Notes: a model not told the origin generated them from the letters alone. A DNA stretch of 9,703 nt from Burkholderiales bacterium (GCA_025354615.1 JANXMO010000119.1:1-9703), one strand, 5' to 3'; shown: positions 1 to 7,004, counted from the stretch's first letter. Made by a program: numbers and translations.

Positions 1-1183
1 GGGCCGGCTCTACCCATTCCAGCTGATTGGCAATCACCACGGGTGTGGCTTGCCTGTCAACACTGCGGGTCAATGCCAATAAATCCCCATTGGACAAGGC
101 CACGCAGCCGTCAGTGGCTTGCGGTGCACGGGAAAACTGAGTCGACTCAACGCCGTGAAGCCAAATGCCACTGCCGGTTCGCCCGTGAAGCTGGTCGTAT
201 TGATTGGGGTAATTCAAGACCATCGCCGAAACCCCGTACCGATCGGCCAGCTTGTCCTGGGACAAGCGGCCCGTCACGAAGTAAACACCCAGAGGTGTAC
301 GCAAATCGCCTTCAATGCGCTTTGCAGTGCCCAATTTACCGACGGATGCGTAATAGTTTTGCCGCATGACCAAGCCGTTGGGCGTGTTCTCGAAAACGTA
401 GAGGCGCGAGCGCGTGGCATCCACCGCAATGGCGTGGCGAACGGTGGGTGACAAAAACACGAACTGGGACGGTATGGCGCCAGGCGGTGGCGAAACGGTC
501 AATGAATTGACGCGTGCACGGGCCTCTGCTGACAAATCTTTGAGGCGTTCAGAAACTGGTTCTTTGCCTGTGACCGCTTCGTGTATGTCACCCGCCATCA
601 GCGGGGCTGCGGCGCCGAATTCCTTGAGGGGTGAGGTGCGTGCCTTGAGTAAATCAGCATAAGCCAATTGAGCCAAGCTGAAATTTGGCACGTCTTTCGC
701 CAAGCGGCGGGCTTCTTCAAGTGCATCGTCTCCGCGGGCCGCCGCCATCAAGGCATACACCCGCAACAGCCTCGCCTCCGGCGTGTTCGCAGTCAGTTGA
801 GCCCGCTGCGCCAATGCAGTAGCACTCATGGCCGTGCTTGGTTGAGCGGTGAGAACCGTCCGGCTTGACGCAGGCGTCGCCGAGACAGGACGTGCATCCA
901 GCGCCGTAGTGGATATTGAAGGCGCGGATGTGCCCGCGGACGCTGCCTTCTTTTTCCACATCAGCCCACCGGCAATCGCCATCAGTCCGACAAGCAAGAC
1001 AAGCAAGACGAGCGCTACTCGACGCCAGGCCAGCGGCGCTGCCATCAACCGATGCCAGCGGGAAGTGCTGACCTTCGGCGGTGTGAACCGAATTGGCATC
1101 GAGACGACCGTGGCCAATGCCGGCTGCGCGGCATCGTCAGGCAAGTCGTCCTCCATGGCGTTCTTCAGCAAGGGCCTCACCAC
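1..1183 (-). CDS. Membrane-anchored L,D-transpeptidase family protein (YkuD domain), 3' end cut by window edge
   Basis: The reading frame is open from position 1183 to the left edge: 394 codons are visible and the C-terminus is missing. It follows the upstream TPR/NTF2 gene after 57 bases in the same frame, and its only in-frame starts are GTG at 1183, GTG at 1180 and ATG at 1156. I chose 1183 because AGAGG (1196-1192) lies 8 bases ahead. Residues 1-55 are probably cytoplasmic and end in R-R; residues 56-75 are a hydrophobic signal anchor followed by W-K-K-K, so the rest should be periplasmic. Residues 120-185 look like degenerate TPR helices. The YkuD domain spans about 247-390, with His343-Gly344 and the cysteine motif T-D-G-C (Cys360) followed by V-A-L-S-N-G-D. 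Known family members form or cut L,D-peptide bonds in peptidoglycan using this Cys/His pair. Whether this one is a transpeptidase or an LD-carboxypeptidase like Helicobacter Csd6 cannot be told here. An NTF2-like C-terminal domain beyond the edge is possible but not seen. Confidence 0.88.
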   Translation of the reverse strand, partial: MVRPLLKNAMEDDLPDDAAQPALATVVSMPIRFTPPKVSTSRWHRLMAAPLAWRRVALVLLVLLVGLMAIAGGLMWKKKAASAGTSAPSISTTALDARPVSATPASSRTVLTAQPSTAMSATALAQRAQLTANTPEARLLRVYALMAAARGDDALEEARRLAKDVPNFSLAQLAYADLLKARTSPLKEFGAAAPLMAGDIHEAVTGKEPVSERLKDLSAEARARVNSLTVSPPPGAIPSQFVFLSPTVRHAIAVDATRSRLYVFENTPNGLVMRQNYYASVGKLGTAKRIEGDLRTPLGVYFVTGRLSQDKLADRYGVSAMVLNYPNQYDQLHGRTGSGIWLHGVESTQFSRAPQATDGCVALSNGDLLALTRSVDRQATPVVIANQLEWVEPA

Positions 1184-1191
1184 GGCAACTG

Positions 1192-1196
1192 CCTCT
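1192..1196 (-). promoter_or_regulatory. Ribosome binding site deciding the GTG start of the L,D-transpeptidase
   Basis: Read on the minus strand, AGAGG sits 8 bases before the GTG at 1183. The alternative ATG at 1156 has only a weak GAAG-like stretch ahead of it. This favours the GTG start and a 55-residue cytoplasmic N-terminus before the membrane anchor. Confidence 0.5.
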
Positions 1197-1240
1197 TTTG
1201 CACTGCAACGACGCCGTTCAAGGCTTTGTACCGGCCTCCA

Positions 1241-2479
1241 TCAGCCACCTGACAACTCCCGCTGAATCAACCACCGGCCGTTGATTTTGTGAAATTCCAG
1301 CGTCTTGCGACTGGTGACGGCTAACGTGCCACCGTTATAGGACTGACGAAAGGATGCACGGGCCACAGTGCCGTCGATTTCCACTTTGATGTTGGAGACG
1401 TCGACTTTGATGTTGGATTTTCCAAGAATGCGCAGCCGTCGTGCAGCTTGCCATGCGGCACTGCTGGCATCGCCGGCTTTATAGCCGGGTATATAAGCAT
1501 TGAAATAGTCGTTCAAATCCTTTCGGCTCCAGGCCAACGCCCATGCGTGAACTGCCGCGGTGACTACCGCGACTTCACCCGCTTCCCCGCTGGTCAGCGG
1601 TGTGACGGGTGCTTTTACTGGCGGCTTGCTGTCCGACGCGCGAGCGACACCCTCCACCGCCACATAAGAGGCGCTGGCCGCCAGCATTGTGTTCGCCGTA
1701 GAAGAAGCCGGCCGGCCGGTGCTGGCCAAAGTGGGGGTAGAGGCGGCCTGGCGAAGCGGTGTCGAAGATACGCGCGCTGTGCCAGCCGCTGAAACTGCTG
1801 GCAGTGAGGCGGTTGCGCTGTTGGTCGCGGGTGGTCGCGTGGCAACCGTAACGGGTGGAAGAGAACCGCCTGGGCCTGGGGTCACCCACAGCTCGTTCGG
1901 GTGCGGCTCGGCCGTCTCGTACAGGTTGCGGATCAGGACCAATTTGGGAGTGCTGTCGGCGTCATCGATCTGCAGTGCACGGGCGTAGGCCTTGCTGGCC
2001 ATGCGTGTATACAAATCACCCAGATTCTGGAACGCGGTGCCATAGTTGGGTTTGCTGCGAATGGCGGATTCAAGCGTCGCCCGGGCTTTTTCAAGCTCGC
2101 CACGTTCGACGTAAAGCACGGCCAAATTGTTCAGAGGTTCAGGCAAGAAAGGAAAGTCCTGAACCATTTTTTGAAACAGGGCAATCGCCTCGTTGGACCG
2201 CTTTTGATCGACCAGCATCACGCCTTTTTGGAACCGCAAATTGGCGTCCGCGGGACGGCTTGCAATCAAGGCGTCGAGTTTTTTAAAGGCGTCCGCCGTG
2301 CGGCCAGCCTTGTAGGCTTCCTGCACGTCTGTCAAAGAAGCCGGCGCGCTGAATGCGGTCGTGGCGGGCACAAATGCCCAAGCCAACGCCAGCGTCAAGG
2401 CGCCTGCCATACGCATCGGCGACCGCAATGCGTCAACGGCGTTGGGTCGCGGCCGCCTAGCGTCAAGCGGCGCGGTCAT
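1241..2479 (-). CDS. Secreted tetratricopeptide-repeat protein with C-terminal NTF2-like (Csd6-type) domain
   Basis: The protein has 412 residues. Its ATG overlaps the stop of the cyclophilin gene in an ATGA (2479-2476), so translation is probably coupled. The N-terminus is basic, then residues 24-45 form a signal-peptide core ending in A-F-S-A, which suggests export to the periplasm; Met22 or Met24 could be the true start. Residues about 50-185 hold three to four TPR units, visible as repeated A/L-rich helix pairs with N-N-L-A (117-120) and N-L-G-D (152-155). Residues 195-300 are a low-complexity linker rich in Pro, Ala, Ser and Thr. Residues 302-410 resemble the NTF2-like domain of Csd6/Cds6-type L,D-transpeptidases: W313/W317, D-Y-F-N-A-Y, an F-R-Q-S-Y strand (377-381), R-K-T-L-E-F and a terminal G-R-W-L-I. 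TPRs usually bind other proteins and NTF2-like pockets bind small ligands or peptides. I infer a scaffold or accessory role for the neighbouring cell-wall enzyme; no catalytic motif is seen. Confidence 0.85.
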   Translation of the reverse strand: MTAPLDARRPRPNAVDALRSPMRMAGALTLALAWAFVPATTAFSAPASLTDVQEAYKAGRTADAFKKLDALIASRPADANLRFQKGVMLVDQKRSNEAIALFQKMVQDFPFLPEPLNNLAVLYVERGELEKARATLESAIRSKPNYGTAFQNLGDLYTRMASKAYARALQIDDADSTPKLVLIRNLYETAEPHPNELWVTPGPGGSLPPVTVATRPPATNSATASLPAVSAAGTARVSSTPLRQAASTPTLASTGRPASSTANTMLAASASYVAVEGVARASDSKPPVKAPVTPLTSGEAGEVAVVTAAVHAWALAWSRKDLNDYFNAYIPGYKAGDASSAAWQAARRLRILGKSNIKVDVSNIKVEIDGTVARASFRQSYNGGTLAVTSRKTLEFHKINGRWLIQRELSGG

Positions 2480-3063
2480 CGAGGCTGCAGCAGCGTTGCC
2501 GTAAGGATCACCACCGGCTTGATGGGTACGTTCGAACTGACGCTTTGCGGATCGGTGGGAACTTGGCGAATGCGGTCGACCACCTCCATCCCACTCAACA
2601 CGCGCCCGAACACGGCGTAGCCATAGCCGTCTGCCGCCGCACCGGCATCCAAAAAGGCGTTGTCGGTGACGTTGATGAAGAATTGCGCCGTCGCTGAGTT
2701 GGGATCCCCACGGCGCGCCATGGCAACGCTGCCGCGCCTGTTTTTCAGGCCGTTTTGGCTCTCGAGCTGGATGGGCGCCCGCGTGGGTTTCTCGGTCAAA
2801 TCAGCGGTCATGCCGCCGCCTTGAATCATGAAGTCGGCAATGACGCGGTGAAAAACCGTGCCGTTGTAGTGGCCGTCTTTGACGTATTTAAGGAAGTTGT
2901 CCACCGTTTTGGGCGCGTGTTCATGGTCCAGCTCAAGCACGATGTCGCCCATAGAGGTGGACAGCTTGACATGCGGCGGCAAAGCCGCGGCAAAGCTGCT
3001 CGATGAAGCCCACAAAAGGGCCAATACAGCAAGAACGCGACGAAACGAGAAAAGAAGCGTCAT
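2476..3063 (-). CDS. ppiA: Secreted cyclophilin-type peptidyl-prolyl cis-trans isomerase (PpiA-like)
   Basis: I chose the ATG at 3063 (195 residues): AGGG lies 8 bases upstream, and this start gives a clean signal peptide (R8-R9, hydrophobic L11-W18, cleavage near F-A-A at 24-27). An in-frame GTG at 3129 overlaps the stop of the upstream TPR gene as GTGA and would add 22 residues ahead of the signal peptide. The mature part is a single cyclophilin domain: F-H-R-V-I at 71-75 with the catalytic Arg73, F-M-I-Q-G-G at 78-83, A-M-A-R at 114-117, Q-F-F-I-N at 127-131 and F-G-R-V at 152-155. The tryptophan that makes human cyclophilin A strongly cyclosporin-sensitive is a Phe here (N-A-F-L-D), as is usual in bacteria. 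The enzyme interconverts cis and trans Xaa-Pro bonds, here probably in the periplasm. A cyclophilin gene next to and divergent from cysS is also known in E. coli (ppiB-cysS), but this copy carries an export signal, so PpiA-like fits better. Confidence 0.92.
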   Translation of the reverse strand: MTLLFSFRRVLAVLALLWASSSSFAAALPPHVKLSTSMGDIVLELDHEHAPKTVDNFLKYVKDGHYNGTVFHRVIADFMIQGGGMTADLTEKPTRAPIQLESQNGLKNRRGSVAMARRGDPNSATAQFFINVTDNAFLDAGAAADGYGYAVFGRVLSGMEVVDRIRQVPTDPQSVSSNVPIKPVVILTATLLQPR

Positions 3064-3071
3064 GAGTGCAG

Positions 3072-3075
3072 CCCT
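3072..3075 (-). promoter_or_regulatory. Ribosome binding site supporting the ATG start of the cyclophilin gene
   Basis: On the minus strand AGGG lies 8 bases before the ATG at 3063. It supports the shorter start, with the signal peptide directly at the N-terminus, over the GTG at 3129. Confidence 0.5.
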
Positions 3076-3125
3076 GTGCAGAGAAAGGACGAGATGATGC
3101 CGCAATACAGATGCAACAGCTGGGG

Positions 3126-3680
3126 TCACGGGAGCGCCCGTGTGGGCAGGCTGGCAGTGTCTGTCAACCGGCGCAGCGCCAACAGCTTTGCGGGAACACT
3201 GGCGTCGCGCGGCTCCAGCCGCAACGCTTTTTGATAAGACTGCTGTGCCAGTTGCACATGAACATCGCCTAGATTCACCCGTGCCGCCGCGTATTCAGGG
3301 TTGGCACGCAAAGCTTGTTCAAGAGCGATCCGGGCGCGTTCGTAGTCGCCCTGGGCTGCATAGAGCCCCGCCAGGTTGTTATAGGGTTCCGCCAAGTCTG
3401 GATAGTCGAGCGTCAATGCTTCGTAGACCGCTTGCGCCTCGGCATTGCGCTGCAAGTCGGTCAGCACCACGGCTTTCAAAAATCGCAAAGCCGGGTCGGC
3501 GGGCGCCCGTTGCAGCAAAGTGTTGAGCTCTGAAAGTGCGGCGTTGGTTTGACCGCTGGCAATCAAGCGGGTCACAGGGCCGGGGCTTGCCTCGGCCGCC
3601 CGTGCGCTGATGAAGGCTGACGCAGCATAAAACGCCAGCAAGCAATTGCAAAAGCAGCGAGGGAAAAGGTTGAATCTCAC
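3126..3680 (-). CDS. Small secreted tetratricopeptide-repeat protein
   Basis: The protein has 184 residues and is the first gene of the leftward block. The only plausible start is the GTG at 3680, because a stop lies a few codons upstream and no ATG follows; the ribosome site ahead of it is poor. Residues 1-29 form a signal peptide (basic start, C-N-C-L-L-A-F core, cleavage near A-R-A at 26-28). Residues about 31-160 are TPR helices, with N-N-L-A-G-L-Y at 101-107 and N-L-G-D-V at 136-140. It aligns almost unit for unit with residues 48-187 of the TPR/NTF2 protein two genes downstream (for example L-R-F-x-K and E-P-x-N-N-L-A in both), but it ends after the repeats without an NTF2-like domain. 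The two probably arose by duplication. TPR proteins mediate protein contacts; a periplasmic adaptor role is an inference. Its stop overlaps the GTG at 3129 (GTGA). Confidence 0.85.
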   Translation of the reverse strand: MRFNLFPRCFCNCLLAFYAASAFISARAAEASPGPVTRLIASGQTNAALSELNTLLQRAPADPALRFLKAVVLTDLQRNAEAQAVYEALTLDYPDLAEPYNNLAGLYAAQGDYERARIALEQALRANPEYAAARVNLGDVHVQLAQQSYQKALRLEPRDASVPAKLLALRRLTDTASLPTRALP

Positions 3681-3883
3681 GGACAGGGCAGGGGTTTAAA
3701 ACGAAGCTGAAGGCCGAGGAAAAAGCAGTGCCCCCGCTATACTGAAAACAATTGTAGGCCAGTGCGATGCCCATGCGGCCGGTTTGGCGTCAGTTGCAAA
3801 TCAGTCGCTGGTCGGCGCATTGGAGCTCTTTCCCATTGCCTTCGTCGGCTCGCTGCCCAGCCCGTTTTTTCTGCCCTCTGGCC
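3681..3883. other. Divergent intergenic region between the envelope block and cysS
   Basis: These 203 bases hold no credible gene. Both blocks must be transcribed outward from here. It contains a -10-like TATACT on the plus strand (3738-3743) and an 8-base palindrome ACAATTGT (3748-3755) close by, which could be a protein-binding site or chance. The cysS frame stays open upstream to an ATG at 3767, but the added 39 residues show no conservation with the family. Just before the cysS ATG the sequence is T- and C-rich with no recognisable ribosome binding site. I could not identify a convincing promoter for the leftward block. Confidence 0.6.
3738..3743 (+). promoter_or_regulatory. Possible -10 element of the cysS operon promoter
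   Basis: TATACT matches the sigma-70 -10 consensus at five of six positions and is preceded by GC. No good -35 hexamer is present 16-18 bases upstream, so the assignment rests on the -10 alone. It would give a leader of about 130 bases before cysS. Confidence 0.35.
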
Positions 3884-5278
3884 ATGACACTGCGCCTGTA
3901 CAACACGTTGACACGCAAGATGGACGTCTTCGAGCCGCTGCGGCCGCGGCACGTCGGCATGTATGTCTGCGGCATCACGATCTACGACTTGTGTCACCTG
4001 GGCCATGCGCGTTTCATCGTGGCATTCGACATGGTGTACCGCTGGCTGCTGGCCTCTGGCTACACCGTCACTTATGTTCGCAACATCACGGACATCGACG
4101 ACAAAATCATTCGCCGTGCGCTTGAACGTGGGCTGCCGATCGCTGAACTGACCGCAACCATGACGCAAGCCATGCACGAGGACTTTAAGGCCCTGGGTGT
4201 CTTGCCTGTCACCCATGAACCGAGGGCCGCCGCGCATGTGCCGCAAATGATTTCGATGATCGATGCGCTGGCGCGTCAAGGGCTGGCCTACCGCTCGGCC
4301 AGTGGCGACATGCATTACGCCGTGCGCAAGTTTGCAAGCTACGGCAAGTTGTCCGGCAAATCACTTGACGAGTTGCGTGCGGGTGAGCGCGTCGATGTTC
4401 AAGAGGACAAGCAAGACCCGCTTGACTTCGTGTTGTGGAAAGCTGCCAAAGACAGCGAGCCCGACGATGCCAAATGGGACAGCCCGTTCGGCCGCGGCCG
4501 GCCGGGCTGGCACATCGAGTGTTCGGCAATGAGCTGTGCCGTGCTCGGCAATCAATTCGACATTCACGGTGGCGGCATCGATTTGCAGTTTCCGCACCAT
4601 GAGAACGAAATTGCCCAGAGCGAAGGCGCTCATGGCGGCCGTTACGCCAACTACTGGCTGCACAACGGCCATTTGATGGCGGACAACGCGAAGATGTCGA
4701 AGTCCCTCGGCAACTTTTTGACCATACGCGAGGTGTTGGCCCGCCATGACGGCGAAACCCTGCGTTTTTACATGCTGCGCACCCACTATCGCAGCCCATT
4801 CAATTTCAGCAACAGTCAATTGGATGACGCGCGCAGCGCATTGCGCCGACTGTACACGGCCCTTGAAAAATGGGATGAGCAGCTGGCGTCGTCCGAAGCT
4901 AGCGTTGACTGGGAGCAGCCCCAGGCCGCGGCTTTTCGCGCGGCCATGGATGAAGACTTCAACACGCCCGCCGCATTGGCTGTGCTGTTCGACCTGGCTG
5001 GTGAGTTGAACCGCAACCCTGCGCTCAGCACGGCCCGCTTGCTCAAAGGGTTGGCCGCAACGCTCGGCTTGCTCCAGCAAAAGCCGCTTCACTACTTGCA
5101 TGGCGTGCAGCACCAGGGCAGTGGCGACGACGCCCGCATTCAAGGCTTGATCGCTGAACGCGCCGCTGCAAAAGCAATGCGGAATTTCGCGCATGCAGAC
5201 GCTATCCGCCAAGCTCTGTTGGCCGAGGGCATTGCGCTGCAGGACGCGCCGGGCGGCACTGCCTGGATGAAAGTTTGA
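3884..5278 (+). CDS. cysS: Cysteine--tRNA ligase
   Basis: This class I synthetase activates cysteine with ATP and loads it onto tRNA-Cys in the cytoplasm. The chosen ATG gives 464 residues, close to the 461 of the E. coli enzyme, and starts directly at the conserved L-R-L-Y-N-T-L-T-R. The HIGH motif is H-L-G-H at 38-41. The KMSKS loop is at 270-274. The four zinc ligands are Cys29, Cys213 (W-H-I-E-C-S), His238 and Glu242, matching E. coli Cys28, Cys209, His234 and Glu238. The usual C-G-P-T-V-Y reads C-G-I-T-I-Y here, a variation I associate with betaproteobacteria. The C-terminal helical, anticodon-recognition part (about 310-464) is complete. The gene heads the rightward block, and its stop overlaps the start of the glycosylase gene. 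No Shine-Dalgarno sequence precedes the ATG, which is odd for a highly used gene. Confidence 0.97.
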   Translation: MTLRLYNTLTRKMDVFEPLRPRHVGMYVCGITIYDLCHLGHARFIVAFDMVYRWLLASGYTVTYVRNITDIDDKIIRRALERGLPIAELTATMTQAMHEDFKALGVLPVTHEPRAAAHVPQMISMIDALARQGLAYRSASGDMHYAVRKFASYGKLSGKSLDELRAGERVDVQEDKQDPLDFVLWKAAKDSEPDDAKWDSPFGRGRPGWHIECSAMSCAVLGNQFDIHGGGIDLQFPHHENEIAQSEGAHGGRYANYWLHNGHLMADNAKMSKSLGNFLTIREVLARHDGETLRFYMLRTHYRSPFNFSNSQLDDARSALRRLYTALEKWDEQLASSEASVDWEQPQAAAFRAAMDEDFNTPAALAVLFDLAGELNRNPALSTARLLKGLAATLGLLQQKPLHYLHGVQHQGSGDDARIQGLIAERAAAKAMRNFAHADAIRQALLAEGIALQDAPGGTAWMKV

Positions 5279-6009
5279 CGGTGGTAGCTCCGTCGCCCAA
5301 ACCAGAAGCCGCGGTGCCGGGCGCCCGCCCAGGCCAAGGCCAAGAACAAGACCCGTCGGTGTTGCCAAGCCTGCCCTTGTGCACCCCACCTTTTTGGGAC
5401 GAGGCGTGTCGACATCTGGCCCGGCGTGACCGGGTGATGCGCAAGCTCATCCCGCAGTTCGGCCAGGCTCGGCTGCAAAGCCGGGGAGACGCTTTCACCA
5501 CTTTGGCGCGTTCCATCGTGGGCCAGCAAATTTCCGTCAAGGCCGCTCAATCGGTGTGGAACCGTTTTGCCACGCTCGCAGCCGGCGAAGCCGCGCACGT
5601 TCAATCCTCGGCTGTGCTGCAACTCGATGCGACGCAGCTGCGTGCCGCGGGTCTGTCCGCACGCAAAGCCGAGTACCTGAGCGATTTGGCGCAGCACTTT
5701 GACAAAGGCCAGGTCCACGTGGGCCAATGGCAAAGCATGGAAGACGAAGCCATCATCGAAGAACTGGTGGCCATTCGGGGCATTGGCCGCTGGACGGCCG
5801 AGATGTTTTTGATCTTTCACTTGATGCGCCCCAATGTCATGCCGCTCGACGACCTGGGTTTGATCAAAGGCATCAGCGCCAACTACTTCAGCGGCGAGCC
5901 GGTGTCGCGTGCCGAAGCACGCGAGGTAGGCGAGGCCTGGGCACCTTACCGATCGGTGGCCACTTGGTATGTCTGGCGCAGTCTGGACCCGGTCCCCGTA
6001 GACTACTGA
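5275..6009 (+). CDS. AlkA-type DNA-3-methyladenine glycosylase (HhH-GPD superfamily)
   Basis: The protein has 244 residues from a TTG that overlaps the cysS stop as TTGA; a GTG at 5281, two codons later, is an equally possible start. It excises alkylated bases such as 3-methyladenine in base excision repair. The HhH-GPD core begins at about 72 with [12 protein letters not shown]. The helix-hairpin-helix is at 163-181 ([14 protein letters not shown]). The catalytic aspartate is the second of P-L-D-D-L-G, Asp193, by comparison with Asp238 of E. coli AlkA. No four-cysteine iron-sulphur loop is present, which argues against an MutY/Nth-type enzyme. It is shorter than E. coli AlkA (282 residues) and lacks AlkA's N-terminal domain; the first 35 residues are Pro-rich and probably disordered. 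Its place between cysS and accA suggests co-transcription, not an adaptive-response regulon. Confidence 0.9.
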   Translation: MTVVAPSPKPEAAVPGARPGQGQEQDPSVLPSLPLCTPPFWDEACRHLARRDRVMRKLIPQFGQARLQSRGDAFTTLARSIVGQQISVKAAQSVWNRFATLAAGEAAHVQSSAVLQLDATQLRAAGLSARKAEYLSDLAQHFDKGQVHVGQWQSMEDEAIIEELVAIRGIGRWTAEMFLIFHLMRPNVMPLDDLGLIKGISANYFSGEPVSRAEAREVGEAWAPYRSVATWYVWRSLDPVPVDY

Positions 6010-6017
6010 CCGTGTAC

Positions 6018-6032
6018 GAAAGGCCTCAAGGA
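6018..6032 (+). promoter_or_regulatory. Ribosome binding site of accA
   Basis: GAAAGG (6018-6023) lies 9 bases before the ATG at 6033 and is the better-placed Shine-Dalgarno sequence; a second AAGGA abuts the start codon. It supports the short start over the in-frame extension that runs back into the glycosylase gene. Confidence 0.5.
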
Positions 6033-7004
6033 ATGAACAAAAGACACTTTCTCGACTTCGAGCAGCCAGTGGCCGAGCTGGAAACGAAAATCGAAGAATT
6101 GCGCTACGTTCAAAGCGAATCCGCGGTTGATATTTCAGAAGAGATCGACCGGCTCAGCAAGAAAAGCCAGCTGCTTACCAAAGACATTTACGCCAGCTTG
6201 TCACCCTGGCAAGTGACACAAATTGCACGTCACCCGCAGCGGCCCTATACGCTGGACTACGTGCACGATGTCTTCACCGACTTTCAAGAGCTGCACGGTG
6301 ATCGGCACTTCGCTGATGACCAGTCGATCATCGGCGGCCTGGCACGTTTCAACGGCCAGGCATGCCTGGTGCTGGGCCACCAAAAAGGGCGTGACACGAA
6401 AGAGCGCGGGCTGCGCAACTTCGGCATGTCGCGCCCCGAGGGTTACCGCAAGGCACTGCGGCTGATGAAGCTGGCCGAAAAATTCGGCCTGCCCGTCTTC
6501 ACATTTGTTGACACCCCAGGTGCGTACCCAGGCATTGGTGCGGAAGAGCGCGGGCAATCCGAAGCCATCGGCCGCAATATCTTCGAGATGGCGCAACTCG
6601 AAGTGCCCATTATCTGCACCATCATTGGCGAAGGCGGTTCCGGCGGCGCCCTTGCTATCAGTGTGGGCGATCAACTGTTGATGCTGCAATACGCCATCTA
6701 CTCCGTGATTTCACCAGAAGGCTGCGCTTCCATTCTGTGGAAAAGCGCGGAACGCGCCGCCGATGCGGCCGATGCGCTGGGCATTACCGCGCACCGCTTG
6801 AAAGCGCTTGGTTTGGTGGACAAGATCGTCAACGAGCCGCTGGGCGGCGCCCACCGTGACAGCAAGCAGATGGCTGCCTACTTGAAACGCGCATTGAACG
6901 ACGCCCTGCGCCAAGTCGCCGACTTGAAGCCCAAAGAATTGCTGCAAAAGCGCTACGAACGGCTGCAGTCCTACGGTCGCTTCAACGACACAACAGATCG
7001 CTGA
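6033..7004 (+). CDS. accA: Acetyl-CoA carboxylase carboxyltransferase subunit alpha
   Basis: AccA pairs with AccD (not in this window) to move the carboxyl group from carboxy-biotin on AccB to acetyl-CoA, the first committed step of fatty-acid synthesis. The ATG at 6033 gives 323 residues, close to the 319 of E. coli AccA, and starts with the conserved F-L-D-F-E-Q-P. Residues 12-55 are the N-terminal helical region. The crotonase-like fold carries G-H-Q-K-G-R-D-T (115-122), the V-D-T-P-G-A-Y-P-G loop (159-167), the glycine-rich [10 protein letters not shown] (199-208) that forms the oxyanion pocket, and S-V-I-S-P-E-G-C-A (224-232). The frame is open upstream to 5727, inside the glycosylase gene, but that extension is an overlap artefact. 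There are 23 bases after the glycosylase and 5 before tilS, so co-transcription is likely. Confidence 0.97.
   Translation: MNKRHFLDFEQPVAELETKIEELRYVQSESAVDISEEIDRLSKKSQLLTKDIYASLSPWQVTQIARHPQRPYTLDYVHDVFTDFQELHGDRHFADDQSIIGGLARFNGQACLVLGHQKGRDTKERGLRNFGMSRPEGYRKALRLMKLAEKFGLPVFTFVDTPGAYPGIGAEERGQSEAIGRNIFEMAQLEVPIICTIIGEGGSGGALAISVGDQLLMLQYAIYSVISPEGCASILWKSAERAADAADALGITAHRLKALGLVDKIVNEPLGGAHRDSKQMAAYLKRALNDALRQVADLKPKELLQKRYERLQSYGRFNDTTDR

Noticed and set aside
43..1265. Several plus-strand open frames across the first 1.2 kb
   Set aside because: The minus strand carries one continuous frame with a membrane anchor and a complete YkuD Cys/His motif, which accounts for the whole region.
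1901..2620. 239-codon open frame on the plus strand opposite the TPR/NTF2 and cyclophilin genes
   Set aside because: It crosses the junction of two convincing genes on the other strand, and its translation is not recognisable; a shadow frame.
3064..3129. GTG start at 3129 for the cyclophilin, overlapping the TPR stop
   Set aside because: It would put 22 residues ahead of an otherwise clean signal peptide. The ATG at 3063 has AGGG at 8 bases. The GTGA overlap keeps the longer form possible but less likely.
3767..3883. N-terminal extension of cysS by 39 residues from an upstream ATG
   Set aside because: The added residues show no family resemblance, while the ATG at 3884 begins exactly at the conserved L-Y-N-T-L-T-R start and gives the normal length.
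4484..4510. GC-rich palindromic stretch in cysS (and a similar one near 1707-1725)
   Set aside because: Both lie inside coding sequence and are explained by Gly/Arg/Pro/Ala codons; no repeat family or terminator structure is seen.
4361..5389. 342-codon open frame on the minus strand opposite cysS
   Set aside because: It lies antisense to well-conserved cysS and glycosylase sequence, and its translation has no domain character. Long antisense frames are common at this GC content.
5727..6032. Long upstream extension of accA overlapping the glycosylase gene
   Set aside because: The extension is the other-frame reading of the glycosylase gene. The ATG at 6033 has a ribosome site and the family N-terminus.
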